Assembly: GCA_004352715.1 (NCBI GenBank)
Contig: SCFE01000010.1
Span: forward strand, 2,029,933 to 2,093,932
Length of the DNA: 64,000 nt
From: Hofstenia miamia
Taxonomy: Eukaryota > Xenacoelomorpha > Acoela
Reading direction: 5' to 3'
The position numbers and the translations under genes were made by a program. Positions within the stretch are counted from its first letter, which is position 1; the number at the start of each line of letters is the position of its first letter. The notes below the pieces were generated by a model that saw only the letters and a program-made list of their open reading frames with translations, did no database searches and had not been told where the DNA came from. This document shows, piece after piece, positions 36,889-49,800 of the stretch.

Positions 36889-39800
36889 ACTGCTCTTATC
36901 ACGAAGAGTAGCTTGCTAAGATTCCTTATGCCTTAAATTTCTAATACCAATATATTGAACAGTATTAGTAAATTTCAAATGGTTAAATGTATATAGTTTC
37001 ACGTTAGCAATGATCCTTTTTAGTTAATTTATCTCAAAACTCCTTATCACTGTGGTACTAAAGTGGGTGTTCAGAGCACATCAGACCAACTTGTCAATTA
37101 GATTGGAGACCCAACTCCTTTGTTATAGTTTTATTTGCAATACGTTTTTGATTTTATTTTTGAGTAATTAAATTTTGATCAGAATATTGCAAAAATACAA
37201 TACTCAAATCTAGAGCCCCTTGGTTATTATTTAGGAATACAACCCTACTGCTAACATTAATGTATATATTACAATGTTCACACTAAGGAAACTACCTGTC
37301 TTCAAAATGAAATTAATTTTTCAAAGATTATTCCAAACATGCAACACATTTCAGTTTATATGTTATTTAAATGTTTCACATCAGTTTACAAAATTATATG
37401 TTTCTCTCATCCTCATGTGGATCAGGCATTCTCTAATGATCTTTCTAAAAATGATACAATAACATTAAACTTAAATATTATTTGAAGGCTAGTTTTCGCT
37501 GAAATCTTCGCTCGGCCACAATTGATTAATTTTGAATAAAATGTAAAAAATGCCACGATGATAGACTTTTAACAAAAAAAATATGTAGCTAATTATCTCC
37601 GCAGAAAAGGCTTTCCAAGCTGCATTTCTTCGCAAAGGTTTTTAAACTATTTACGTTCATGTATGTTAGCACATAATTTGACAAAGAAGTGCACAGATTT
37701 TATAAAATTTGGTTGTATCATTTCCATCAACAATTATCATTTGTAAACCATCTTTTTGATATACATATTTTGTACTTATAAGGATCATATTTCATGACTC
37801 CAAAAAACCTCTTATAACAAACCATTATAGCTATTCATATACAAAAATTCATGAGATTTCATACAATATTATTCATGATTTTTTGTGGCTATCTTAATTC
37901 TATATGTAATAACTTAAGCAAATATATTATATATGGAATATTTTCCAATGTTAAAATATAATGCTAATAAAACTGATAAATTTTGAATATATCATTGATT
38001 AAGTCGTTTATATAGTTCACAGTTTTCTGGATTGTATAAAACTGTAAATCACTCATTTCTCTAATTCCCTATATCAGCAACTAGTGGAGTTCCTCAGAAA
38101 GGTCGAAGGTGTTCTTGGAATTTACTATTCCAAAAATTATCCTTAAATGATTTCGTGTTGTAACATTGATTGCTTGTAGTTATTAACTACTAATCAATCG
38201 CTTATTTATTCAAATGATATTAACAAGGTTGCTTGAAGCAATAGGCCTACAATCAACGTTAATGTTAATACATTACGTTTAATCTGTTTAACCCTATTTT
38301 ATCTGTGGGCGATTTGACCCCTATGTTTCTAGATATAACTCAGAAACCGATTGTTTAAATAAACTTTCCTTCCATGACTTCTTTCTTTAACGTGTTCCGC
38401 AACTTTTGATGATGAAAAATTATGCAGATAGAGTCAAGGGGTAAAAAGTTAAGGCGATTTTAAAAAAATGTCCATGAAAAACTGATGTTTCTTGAGTTTC
38501 TAAAAAAACGATTTTGTATGTAAATTGAAACCGATGCATAATTTTCAATGCAAAATTATAACTAAATGTTTTCTATGTTTTATTTGCATTATAGGCATTT
38601 CTCTTAATTCTTATTTAGTAATATTTCTAACATTTTGTGTCAATAATTAGAAATTTGGAAAATTTGATATATAACCTAATTAATTTGCGCATACTTTGTA
38701 TATTAATTATCGTATCGCAAAATGGTTTTGCCAAAATATACTTGGCATGTTAAAGTCAAGTTAGGGTGTTTCTGTCACCCTACAGTCCTTAATTACGTTG
38801 CTGAAAGGCGGGAAATAAACCAACAAAAACTTATAACTTTTTTATATCAACCTAAATGCCTAATAATGCTAAATAGCAGAAATGTTCAGCTTTATTTACA
38901 ATATTAACTGCATTTCTATGATTATCGCCATATGGGGTAACTTCGTAACCCCAAGGTATTTAGTCTAACAAATATTAAGAATATTGTNCAGCTTTATTAA
39001 CAATATTAACTGCATTTCTGATTATCGCCATATGGGGTAACTTCGTGACCCCAAGGTATTTAGTCTAACAAATAAAGAATATTGAATCATGTCAAATCAT
39101 TTTATATCTTAGATTACATACATGCAACTCTCCTTTCAAATCTCTAATGTTGCTTGTAAATAGTTGAAGCTTTTTCAATCATGATTCAAGATACAAGTAA
39201 TGAAGATACATGTATTTTGAACACTAATATTGAGCATGAAATAGGTTTCGATGTTCATTCACTTTTTAACCTGCGACCCGACCTGGCCTGTCTAACAATG
39301 ATCCGTACCCCAAGCCAATCAAAGAAGGATTACTAGTATAATACGCGCAAAAATGTTTTAACATAAAAGCATTAATGAAAACAAGACAAATCAATAAATA
39401 ATACAAGTATAATTAGAATCTATTCGTATTTAAGAATTTCAAAGATAGAAGAGTTCTTCCTCCCTAACAATTATAAATGACCAGTGACCTGATTTGTCTA
39501 AGAGTGCCGAGCAACCCTACCCGTCGAATTTCTTAATGGCCTGTACTTGACCCGTGAATGATATGCAGAAATATTTATTGCAGTATTAAGTCAAATCAGG
39601 AACAATTCGGCAATGCTGGACGACAATTATGTCGACGGTTTAACTCAAATATCAACATGCAACCTGGTTTGAAAGGAGGCATCATGAAAAGTATTTGGTT
39701 TTATGATCTGTAATCTGGTTTTGCACTTAACTAATTACCAACAATGTCAGAAGTTACGCTGATTGGTGCATAAAATGCATAAATTACTATTCCCAATACA

Positions 39801-42800
39801 GTCACATTGAAACAAGCTACCTTATATCTAAATCAAGTTTATAACATTGCTATGGACATTTGGTTTACTACATGCCATCTTGTAAATTATTTTTTGACAA
39901 ATCGACGCACTATATACAAGAGACCTTGCAAAATTCATCAGTTAATATTATAGCTCACAACATTTCACTTTGACCATATTTGAGCAAAGGTAAATGTTCT
40001 CTATTCTTGATATCTTTAATGTATCTCAATGAGCACAATTTACAACAAACTTCATAGAAAAAAGGAAAATCAACAAACGATAAGTCTTGATTGCACTGGT
40101 CGCAAGTGCCGGAGATAGCCACATGAGTTTGTCTTTAACATGATAAATTTTGCCTTAAAATTTTTTAAATTTCTCTTGCTATTATTTAACAAGCCTTTTA
40201 AAATAAGGTTATAAATAAGGCGTATTGAATGAAAGAGTAAGAAAAATCTGAATAAACAAATTAAGAAACAGAACTATAAATTTGGTTGGCTTAATAAAGG
40301 CTCGTTTTGGGCTAGTTGTGTATCCAATACTTAACAAAATATGAAATACTTAACAAATATGAAATAACATAGACCTAAAATAACATAAGAGCAAAATTAA
40401 TCCAATTGGTCCTGGTTGTGATTGTAAATTTGGTCCCTGTCTCGCTCAAGTTTCGCATTTTCTATTTTGCTCTTGATCCCGGTCATGTCTGACTCTTGTG
40501 TATAGCAAGAAGATAATGTTTTAATTGGAATGGAATTTGAGAGTTAGATTATGAATTGTCACGTGCTTTAAAATTTTATTTTTATAATGTTACCGCTTTT
40601 AATTTTAAGAACTACCCTTTAGAGAAAATAAATGTCATTCATACTTCAAGACACTACATTTCAAAAAAGTTGCCTAATATTGTTTTGCAATGATCGATCT
40701 TTAAGGAAACCAAATATTCAATATTACGACTTAGAGTTATACTTACAACAAATCAACAATAGAGTTTGATTATATGCATGTAAATACATGTTAATTAAAT
40801 TCTTTTTAACGCCATCTTACGTTGAAATTAAATAACTCTATTCATTTTTTAAGCTAAAATATGGAATATTTTTATATGTAGATTTAGAAAATGCATCATA
40901 TAACAGCTAAAATTCAAAATACGAAGTCTTGATTTACCATTTAATTCCAGGCAAGTACACAAGCTTATGGCAGGCTCATAAATGCATTTAAAACATCATG
41001 ATAATGTTATCCACTAATGAATTCATACTAAATTGGATATGATGTACCATAGTTTTGGTTTCACAAAAATACAAGACCTTCCGAAATTCATCGAAGTTGG
41101 GTAAAGGTTTTGAGCTTTGGTAATTGTTAGATTCTGGCTGTTGCGATTGGCCAAAATCTTTGAAGTACAATGTACAACTTATCTACCGAAAATAATAAAA
41201 TGTATTTAAAGTCCAAGACCAAGAACTATTTTTTTTAAAAGCATAAACTGTTTTCTAGTAAATTGGAAATCCTGATATGTACCCACATTTGTTATTGAAC
41301 GTGCTCGAAAGAAATGTTGAAAATTGATAATAAGGTGTATTTCTGTGGCTAAGTGTTTGGAGTGATTCAATATTTTTTATTAAAAAGGTTGTTCATGTAA
41401 TAAGGAGGTCGAAAGGCCATGAGAGCAGCAGCTGGCCTTAACTGTTTCTTCTTATGCCGATAGACGACAGATCAAAATTTGTGACGCTTCAATGGGACAG
41501 TGGCCTCCNTATACCTTAATTATTTTCTGTAGATTATTCAAGTTTGTACGCTTGCTATATGCTCCCTATGAAATTTCGAAACAATAGGAAATTCAGTGTA
41601 AATTACAAAATCTACCAAACTCCTAAAAACTAAAATTGAAATTTATTGCTTTTTACTAACACGCAACAACTTAAAAAACTTCACGCGACCATTAGAAAGT
41701 CAACGAACAGTGACTTAAAATATCATTTTGCAAATATGATGATGCTTATCAACACAAAAACAAACAAATAAAGTATTCGAATTGCAGTTGGTAGTTAAGT
41801 GTAAAGATTGAACAAGGCTTTTTTTACCGTCATTTCCAATTTTTCGAATATTTTCACGCTTTTCAAAATCAATGAATGTCAAAACCGAACTATTAACATT
41901 TACCACAAAAATCTTTTTCGAGAGGAAAAATCCCGAATTGTAAGTGTCCCCTTCATTGCTGAATGAATAAAGTTTCTCTCCTCTATTCAATGAATAAAAA
42001 TAAATAGTTAATTTATTCTTGGCAATGAAAGCAATGTGGTCTAAATCGCCAATTACCCTCATGCTACAGGGTTCTTCGACAAGATCAAGCTTAATATATG
42101 TATAAACAGAACTATTTTTGTACTTCAAAATATAGCAAGAATTATCAGTTCCACGATAATAGGCATACGTTTCTGTTACACACGGATTTGTACAAATCGC
42201 AAAAACATGAGTAAGTTCTTCAAATATTGCAGTACATACTTCCAAGTACTCAATATTCGATATCAACTCTAATCTGTTATTACAAAGAAAAAGTACACTG
42301 CGATCAGGTAACAATGCTATACTTGGTTTTGAGTGAATCTCAGTGATTATCTTTGGAACTTCAAATTGACTTTTCACTTCACCCTCGAAAATCCGTAATA
42401 GTCTGTACATTGCGCCATACGAATTTAAAAGATACAAATTCCCCTTTATACTATCATAGCAGACATCTTCCACAAATTCGTTATGTTTAGTTTTGAAGAT
42501 AGTAGGCATTGCGTATGCATCATCTACACTTGGAAAAGCACTTTCGTTTATATAATAGCGGATGTCGCAACATATATTAGTTAAAGCATCTCTAATTTGC
42601 ATAGGTATGTGTTTTGAAGGTTTCATATCGACTTCTTTGAACTCAGTTATGCAGTTTTTGCCTTGAAACGTATGTTGCTTTCTATTACTATACATAATTA
42701 ATAATTTAATAATTTTTAATCTTGATTCATTCCGTGGAAAATGACAATCTTCCTGCATGGCATGTTTTAAATCCGTTTGATAATTTCTTAATTCTTGAAT

Positions 42801-43953
42801 TTCCTCATCAATATCTGCGATCAATTCTTTACGCATTTTAAACAGTATCCTATGTTTCTCGTTCATGAGTTTAATCAAATTATCACGAGTTGTTGTAAAT
42901 TCAGATTTTTTGACATTCATTTTATTTACCAAAAGAATTTTTTTATCTCTTAGTGCGGAAATCTTTCTTGAAATGTCGTCCATATTTTGTTTATTTCTTT
43001 GCTGGCATTCTAACAAATCAGTTAAGCATTGTTCTGATTTAGAATTACATGGCACAATGTCCGTTTGATGATCTATTTGATGTGAAGTTGCACATTCTTT
43101 GCACATGAAACTATTACAATTATATGCATCACAGAACAAGGTTAATTCAAGGTTATGTTTGACGCACATACTTTTCAGCGGTAGGAAATACTTGTTAATC
43201 ATAGCTTCATCATGCTTATCTAAGCAATCAGTACAATAAAGAGCTGAACAAATTTCACAAGTAACCTCTTCGGAGAAAAATGCGTGGTTACAATTCCTTT
43301 CACTGCAACTTATCTCATCTGCTGCCTTAATTTTTTTGGGAGGGATTTCTTGAAGACTCTCTCCACCAAGACATTTTGCACAATCATTACTGTTTTCGTT
43401 TTCGATTTGTAAGCATTCATTACAAAAATAGTGGTCGCAATTAAAATTTCTGATTTCCTGACTACAATAACTGCATGAAAGGCATTCTGCAGGCATCGTC
43501 ATCTCTAACAAACAAAGAAGAGTTACTAAAAAATAATTTAGTTTTTACTTTAATATAATTTTCAAATCATTTCTAAATTCATAAATTGTTAATGTGCAAC
43601 TTTCGAATAAATATGTACAAACGATCAGCATGATTTAGCAAAATCCTTTTCACCTCACTTGGCTCCGGATGGCGAAGTCGAACTTCTCTTCTCAATAATA
43701 ATCCAAGAATAATTTGTTCTAATACTGAAACTATAATGCTTCACATTATAAATAAAGTAGGTCTACATCACTATAATTCACTTCATCAACTCAAATAAAT
43801 ATTCTTTCTAACACTATGCATGCATTTGAAATTCAAAATTAAGAAACCCAAGGCAAATTATTTCCCTTAATTTAATAGCTGCGCAATGTATGTTTGACTT
43901 CACTTGCAGCAGGCTTACTTCCTGCACAAACTTTTATGGAGGCATAATTAGTT
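36889..43953. repeat. Duplicated unit, copy 2 (contains TRIM-type gene)
   Basis: Starts with ACTGCTCTTATCACGAAGAG, equal to about 28416. It carries an extra 1104 bp at 37484-38587 with no counterpart in copy 1 and no visible target duplication, lacks the 29173-30891 stretch of copy 1, and has unrelated DNA at 40330-41508. Single Ns at 38988 and 41509 mark restarts of repeated sequence. Confidence 0.85.
41715..43502 (-). CDS. TRIM-type protein, copy 2, 595 aa
   Basis: Same architecture and length as the gene at 33649-35436, with the same putative acceptor before the ATG. The protein differs at five positions: C38S, Q266K, L332M, R340H and C362Y. C38 lies within the RING-like finger but is replaced by Ser here, supporting C41/C44 as the last metal-binding pair. 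Both copies are open throughout, so both are under constraint or only recently separated. They are best treated as alleles of one gene until read depth shows otherwise. Confidence 0.88.
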   Translation of the reverse strand: MTMPAECLSCSYCSQEIRNFNCDHYFCNECLQIENENSNDCAKCLGGESLQEIPPKKIKAADEISCSERNCNHAFFSEEVTCEICSALYCTDCLDKHDEAMINKYFLPLKSMCVKHNLELTLFCDAYNCNSFMCKECATSHQIDHQTDIVPCNSKSEQCLTDLLECQQRNKQNMDDISRKISALRDKKILLVNKMNVKKSEFTTTRDNLIKLMNEKHRILFKMRKELIADIDEEIQELRNYQTDLKHAMQEDCHFPRNESRLKIIKLLIMYSNRKQHTFQGKNCITEFKEVDMKPSKHIPMQIRDALTNICCDIRYYINESAFPSVDDAYAMPTIFKTKHNEFVEDVCYDSIKGNLYLLNSYGAMYRLLRIFEGEVKSQFEVPKIITEIHSKPSIALLPDRSVLFLCNNRLELISNIEYLEVCTAIFEELTHVFAICTNPCVTETYAYYRGTDNSCYILKYKNSSVYTYIKLDLVEEPCSMRVIGDLDHIAFIAKNKLTIYFYSLNRGEKLYSFSNEGDTYNSGFFLSKKIFVVNVNSSVLTFIDFEKRENIRKIGNDGKKSLVQSLHLTTNCNSNTLFVCFCVDKHHHICKMIF

Positions 43954-46710
43954 AAAAATGGAATTGGAATGCTAAATTATGTTAACTGATGAAGTTATCT
44001 TCAAATCGTTCAATTTCTTCATATGCTATCGCTTCTCATTAACATAACTAAAATTGTTAAAATATTTTCAACCGTCTGATTGCTAATATTTTTTAACGTT
44101 TAGTGAATGAAATTACAATATACATAATCTAAGTATATATACACGTATATATTCGAACGTCCACTGGAGACCACTTCACTCTAAAGTTCCAAACAGTTGA
44201 GTAACCTCACTTGCTGATGGTCTTTTATACACATCTCTTATCTTTTGTAGGTCAAGGCCACAGACGTAATTCCAGTGTAAATTGAGTTGATGTGAATGCA
44301 CATCCCAAAAGGACCTCCGCAGTTTCCATTGGACTCCATTCTTTTCGTTGACCCAGTCTTAGTTCGGTTCGTCTAACGATTTGAGTTATAAAATAATTAC
44401 CAACAAGAAGAAGTTACGTAATAACTATTTAGTTTTAAACTTAACTTGGATATCAATAGCCCGCAGGAAAATTCTATTACGTTTATTAATTTAAAAGTGA
44501 CAGTTACAATTCAGACCTTACTAAAAACCTTACTAAATAGTTCTACTTTAATCTAATAATCTCAACCGCACTAGATAAAATCCCATTCGCACCGAATTGG
44601 CCTACATTGAGTTTTCACAATTGTCAACATTTTATGAAATTAATGAAGGCTATGTTGAAGTTTTCACAAAACTAAATAAACTATTTTTGAAGAAATTTCA
44701 AATTTCACAATTGTGTTTTTCCTTTATAACGATTTACAGAAGCATAAAACGTTGTGCCTGTTGAATGCAATCTGGAAAAATAAAAATGGATACTGACGTT
44801 TTATACGAAAATGCTTTTCGTAGTCAGTCATAAAAGCACAAAAACATGTATTGCAACTTACAATTTATATGAAGAAAGACAAATTCCAAAAATCAACAGA
44901 AAAGTGCGCAATTATAAAAAAATATGTGTTGCATGTACTTCCTCATGCATGACAAACAAATATTAGAAAAATCTTAAGGCCAGATATCTTTGCAACTACC
45001 TCCCAAAAAATGGAATTATAAAATGACAGTACATTACATGAACTAAAATTTATATATATATATATATATATATCCGCAACGCTTAGAATGGGCAGCTATT
45101 TCCATAAAAATTGAATTATTTTCAACAGCTTAAAAATACCATTGACCTTTATTTGGGGATTGCAAAAGGTTGATTGCCCATTTAACTGTCTTGCAAATCC
45201 AATATCCGAATAGAATTCCTACAAAAATAATATGAAGCTTTTTTGTAATCATTAGTGAATAAACATTTACTAATACAATTTCTACCAGTTAGCTCAACAT
45301 TGGACCAAATCGCTATACGTGTTTTGCTACTTTAACATGGCGTTGTTTTAGTAATACATTATTGATAAAGAAGTAAAACGTTAAAATTGTAATGAGAGGG
45401 GACAAAATTTGCTTCACTGGAATGTGGTTTTTATCATATAATAATGGAATTGAGTTTGAAATTTGTGAATTGCTATAGAAACATTATATTCATTGTATAT
45501 CATTGTATGTATAAACCATTTTTAAAGGAATTATATTCATTATATAGATATTTGCCAAAATTTAACTTTATCTTTGCCAACATGAAAAAATTCTTTTATT
45601 GAAATTGAACTTCTCGTTTAGTTATTTCCTAGTTTGCGTCTAATTTTGTCAATGAAATTTCAAAATTTGCAGTTGGCATACCATGAAAAGGTCATAGCAT
45701 TGCTTGATCAACTATTCCATTAAAGTAGCGTAAACACTTTCAACTTTGTGCTCAATTTTTTGGTTGAATTAGTATTTATTGCCATTTTTATAAATTTAAC
45801 CTACCACTAAAATACAATACAACCAATACAATCAAACAATCTGAAGAAAAAATACCTCCTTTTGAAAGGACCTTGTGTAATTTTAATCAGTTATGTAAAT
45901 AATAGTGCACGGTTAGTTTCTTTCTCCTTGATAAATGACAAAATCGTAATATCTGAATTTAAAGTTCACAACAAAGTTGAAATCACTTACACACAACTTT
46001 TGTAGTGCGCCTAATTAAATCACGAAAGGTTGTGCCAAAAGTAGAAACAATTGAACTTTTCAAATTTGGCTTGCAACAAAGTTAGAATCGCGGACACACT
46101 ACAGCTTTTGGTTGGTTTGTTAATATTCATGTGGAAAGTCCTAGAACATGGACTGATAAGCATCAAATTTCTGAATCATTTTTGAGGCAAAGCCACGTTA
46201 GCCTATATGATATGACGGTAAAACTTTTCAAGTAGTGATTTAATTTCAGAATTGTAATAACTAGGCCGATTTTCTTCCCGAATATATATGCTAATCTGAC
46301 ATTGGCCCGATGTTAATAAATAATAAAACAAATAAGCAATATTGCAATCTGTGTAGAGAAGCATTAAAAAACATAGTACAATGTCTAGCTAATGGTAAAA
46401 ATAATGCAACTCCAAGAACATTAAGCTTTATTATGGGGCTCATGCAAATTTCTAATTTACATATTTGTGTTTCTAAATATTAAATATTAAAGAAACTACA
46501 TTTCGGACCGAACTTGCGCTTAACAACTAAACTCATCGGGCTTGAATATGATGCAAATCGGGCGGATTCCATCTCCATAGTAACTATACATTGCATTTTT
46601 TCAATTTGAGGCTCTAATTATGTAAACGATTTAATAACTTCAGTCATTGATATCAAGTTTTCGTTTCTTAGCAAAGCCGTTGTATTTTGAATTTGAATTA
46701 TATGGAATGA
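43954..46710. other. No recognisable gene
   Basis: AT-rich DNA upstream of TRIM copy 2. A (TA)n tract lies at 45050-45073. Moderately GC-rich sequence at 44150-44370 with a minus-strand TATAAAAG could be an LTR or promoter-like segment, but I found no partner or coding sequence. Confidence 0.4.
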
Positions 46711-48790
46711 TTAACAGTAGAAGCGCCAAATCCGTCAATTGACGATTTTGACATTTTAAATTATAATAATTTTTATTGTAGAAGTGGTTTTTCCTCAGTA
46801 ATCATTTACTATTATTTTATAATTGTGAAGCACACGTGGACCGATTTTTCTTCCGATAATAGCACATAGAAAAAGTAGTGTGTAGATATACCTTTAAGCG
46901 CCATTACCGGTCAATTGACGACTGCTATGACCTAAAAGTTAAATTTATTACTTAAGCTTAATATGCTTTCAGGATTCACTATTCGTAAAAAAGGTATATT
47001 ATTATTTTTTTGCTATACAAGTGGTTTCTACATATTAACTGAAAAAAATGGTATGTTATAAACATCTTAACCTTTTATTTTTGCTGCATGTTTCTAATAT
47101 TTGGTGCAATATATGAACATAAATACCATTGGTCGACCAAGTTGAAAAGATACAACTGTATTGCAATTTTTATTTAGACAATACATATATATGCGCTAAC
47201 AAAAACAAGTTGATACATATGACAGCCTATCACTTCTCACAAACAGGTTTACTGCAAATTCTGCACAAATTCACAGTTCTATTCTTCTCACAATGAATAT
47301 TATTCTGACAAGTGACTCGCTTTTGGAGAATTGGGACAAAGAAGCATTGGGTAGTCTGAATATCAACGTCTTTCCTGACCTCTTAGGACAGTTGTTGCAG
47401 AAAATTCCGTCTACTGATATCAGAATGTGTTTGTTTTTATGCAGCACCCATGCGTTCACTCCAGCAATATTCAAAATATTGAAAAAACGGTCAAGGGTCA
47501 GCGTCTACAGCCCAATGTTGTCGAATTTTGACGACACATACTGTCCAGTAGATCAACTGCATATTTATTATTATTATAAAATAATACACTTTCAGGCTTC
47601 TTCTTGTCATCTTCTTGATAAACAGCACCATATGCTGTGTAGAAAGTATATACACAACTCTTTTTGGGTTCGCTTGATATCTGTACGGTGCAATTTGCCA
47701 CTTTGGTTCATTACAGAATCATGTAGTCCTAAATTTTGGAGAGGAGGAAGTTCGTGACGATTTGAAAGCACGGTTCCAACTATTGTTGTTCGGAATTGGA
47801 GCATAAGATGAGCAAGTTGTTTAGAAGTAAAAAATTATCAATAGTTACATGGTATCATTTGTTGTTCAGAAGTTTCATAAGTTTTGCACAACATGTTTAC
47901 CAAGTGACTCATGTCTGTTCTCATCTTTTCCAAGGTAGAGGCCTTGATATTATAAAAATATTTTGATGAAACATCAGCTAATATCCAAAATTTTATCCCA
48001 AATTTATTCGGCTTTGCGAGCATATATTGTGTAAAACGGCAGCGTGTTTTAGTCGGAAATAATTGTTCATCAACAGTCAAGAATGATGATGGGTGGTAAC
48101 ATCGTTGAGAATTGGCTACAAAGCGATCTAAAATAGTTGAAATTTAACCAAACTTTTTCATATTGCAGATTTCTACGGCGATCTTGATGAAGATCAAATC
48201 TGAGAAACCTTTTATCTCTCTCATTTTTGGCGGGACAGTGTTTTCTTATTGAATATGGGACATCTATATGTCGTTGACCATAGTTTTTCAAATGGATAAT
48301 TTCGTCGTTAAGTAATTCCTTTTAGTTACAGTAGTCACATGAATTTTTCTAGTTCATTTCTTGTTAGATTCCAATCATCTATCCTTTCTTTATCAAAAGC
48401 ATTTGTACAATCAACAATAAAATTCAGCATCCAATTATAAAAGAGATGATTCCATGCGACTAATGGAGTGATGATGCCAGCACAAGCTCGTGTTATATTG
48501 TCATACTGGTTTGCTATATTTTGTCGCGCTGCATTCTACCACGTCTAACTCCCTCTGTATTTTCAATTATTGTCAATTCAATTCCATCTCCCTCCTGAAG
48601 TGAATTATTTTCATTGTCAATCTTTTCGTGACTGCTATGTGACAAGACATCACTGCTGCTTGTTGAATATGAAATATCATGTAATAGCTGTTCATAATTA
48701 TTCTCCTCTAACTTCTAAATCTTGTTCAGTGTCATCTCCAGATTCATCACTTGGAAGATTTATCATTGTTTCCAGGAAACGTTGAGCTGA
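46711..48790 (-). pseudogene. piggyBac transposon relic with intact catalytic aspartates
   Basis: The 3' end is target TTAA (46711-46714) followed by CAGTAGAAGCGCC. Minus-strand frames give, in order, a degraded N-terminal part, LTVDEQLFPTKTRCR (about 48077), TIDNFFTSKQLAH (about 47850), VGTVLSNRHELPP, NNNKYAVDLLDSM (about 47557), NIAGVNAWVL, and a cysteine-rich tail LCRICSKPVCEK. The three aspartates required by piggyBac transposases (TVDEQ, TIDNF, AVDLLD) are all present. The blocks lie in different frames, so no full protein can be made. The 5' end was not located. Confidence 0.85.
46722..46922. promoter_or_regulatory. Subterminal repeat pair in the piggyBac end
   Basis: AGCGCCAAATCCGTCAATTGACGA (shown as AGCGCCA at 46722 and TCAATTGA at 46735) recurs as AGCGCCA at 46897 and TCAATTGA at 46911. 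TCAATTGA is a perfect palindrome. Repeats placed just inside a transposon end are often transposase-binding sites; that role is inferred here. Confidence 0.6.
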
Positions 48791-49149
48791 CATTCGTTGA
48801 GACATTACAAATGACAAATGATGATATGCTTGAAATTTCTACACCTTTGCAGCAATTCTATCAAATGAAATTGGCGTATATTTAGTAATCCACGATAATT
48901 GGGTTTAATTATCTGCGATATTAATAAAAGCATTATTGTATAGCTATTGTAATAACAAAAATGATAACAATTTCTACTGATATGCAATTATTATAAATAT
49001 TCCCAAAAATCAATGGGCAGGACTAGAAAATTTTCAGTGTACTCAGGTCTTTTTTTAAAATTATTTTGTTTTTGTGGTATAGCTTTGATCAAAAAAAGGG
49101 ACAGTACACAAGTACAGTACACAAGTCTTTTCACCTCATTAAACGAGCA

Positions 49150-49800
49150 CGCTAAATAGGAAGAGAGGGAGTAGGCGAGTCCTCATTCTGACTGGGAACG
49201 AACGGAAAAGTTTTGTCAAAATTGCTTCACAACCATCCATTTGAATTCAACATTTCAAGAAATACACATCATCTCAACATCGACAGTGTATCGAGCACTT
49301 TTAAATGCAGAGATCTGTAAAAATGAACTTGCGAAAAAGCCCCACTATTGTCGCAAAAACAGAAATAGACCCTTGTTAGCTTCAGTAAAACATGGTCGCT
49401 GAATGGATTTTTCAGGAATGTTTTCATAATCAATGAGTCCCTGTTCCAATTGCATAGAAACAACATTTCTCTCGAATCATCTTCAAGCTTTTCACAAGAA
49501 AAGCGTGGTTTGGGGTGCTTTGAGGTTTTTAACTGAAAATTATAGAAGGATGTACTGCATCCAGTTCAAAGAATACTGATATTTTAGCAGAGTTTATTCC
49601 ATTTGCCAACCGGTGTTATCGGATTTGATGGATTCTTCAGCAAAATGGGGCGACCCCTATATGCTGCAAGACATTCCCAAAATTTCTTCAGAGAAAAGAA
49701 TCTGCTAATTTTGCAGTGGCCTACCAACTCACCGGATTTTTCACCTATAGAAAATGCTTGGGGATCATAAAGGACGATGTAGAAAAAAAATCCAGAGAAT
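49150..49800 (+). pseudogene. Tc1/mariner transposase relic
   Basis: Plus-strand frames include NESLFQLHRNN (DDE first-Asp block; the Asp position reads Asn), QQNGATPYMLQDIPKI and, near 49700-49765, LQWPTNSPDFSPIENAWG. The last is the conserved WPxxSPDxxPIENxW block of Tc1-type enzymes. Stops and frameshifts separate the blocks. Terminal repeats were not found. Confidence 0.75.

Noticed and set aside
35808-36911. Frames of 361-364 codons across the 1000-N gap
   Set aside because: Almost entirely N.
44219-44237. GGTCTTTTATACACATCT, close to the Nextera adaptor
   Set aside because: Only 16 of 19 bases match; real adaptor contamination is normally exact. It also fits a minus-strand TATA-like motif.
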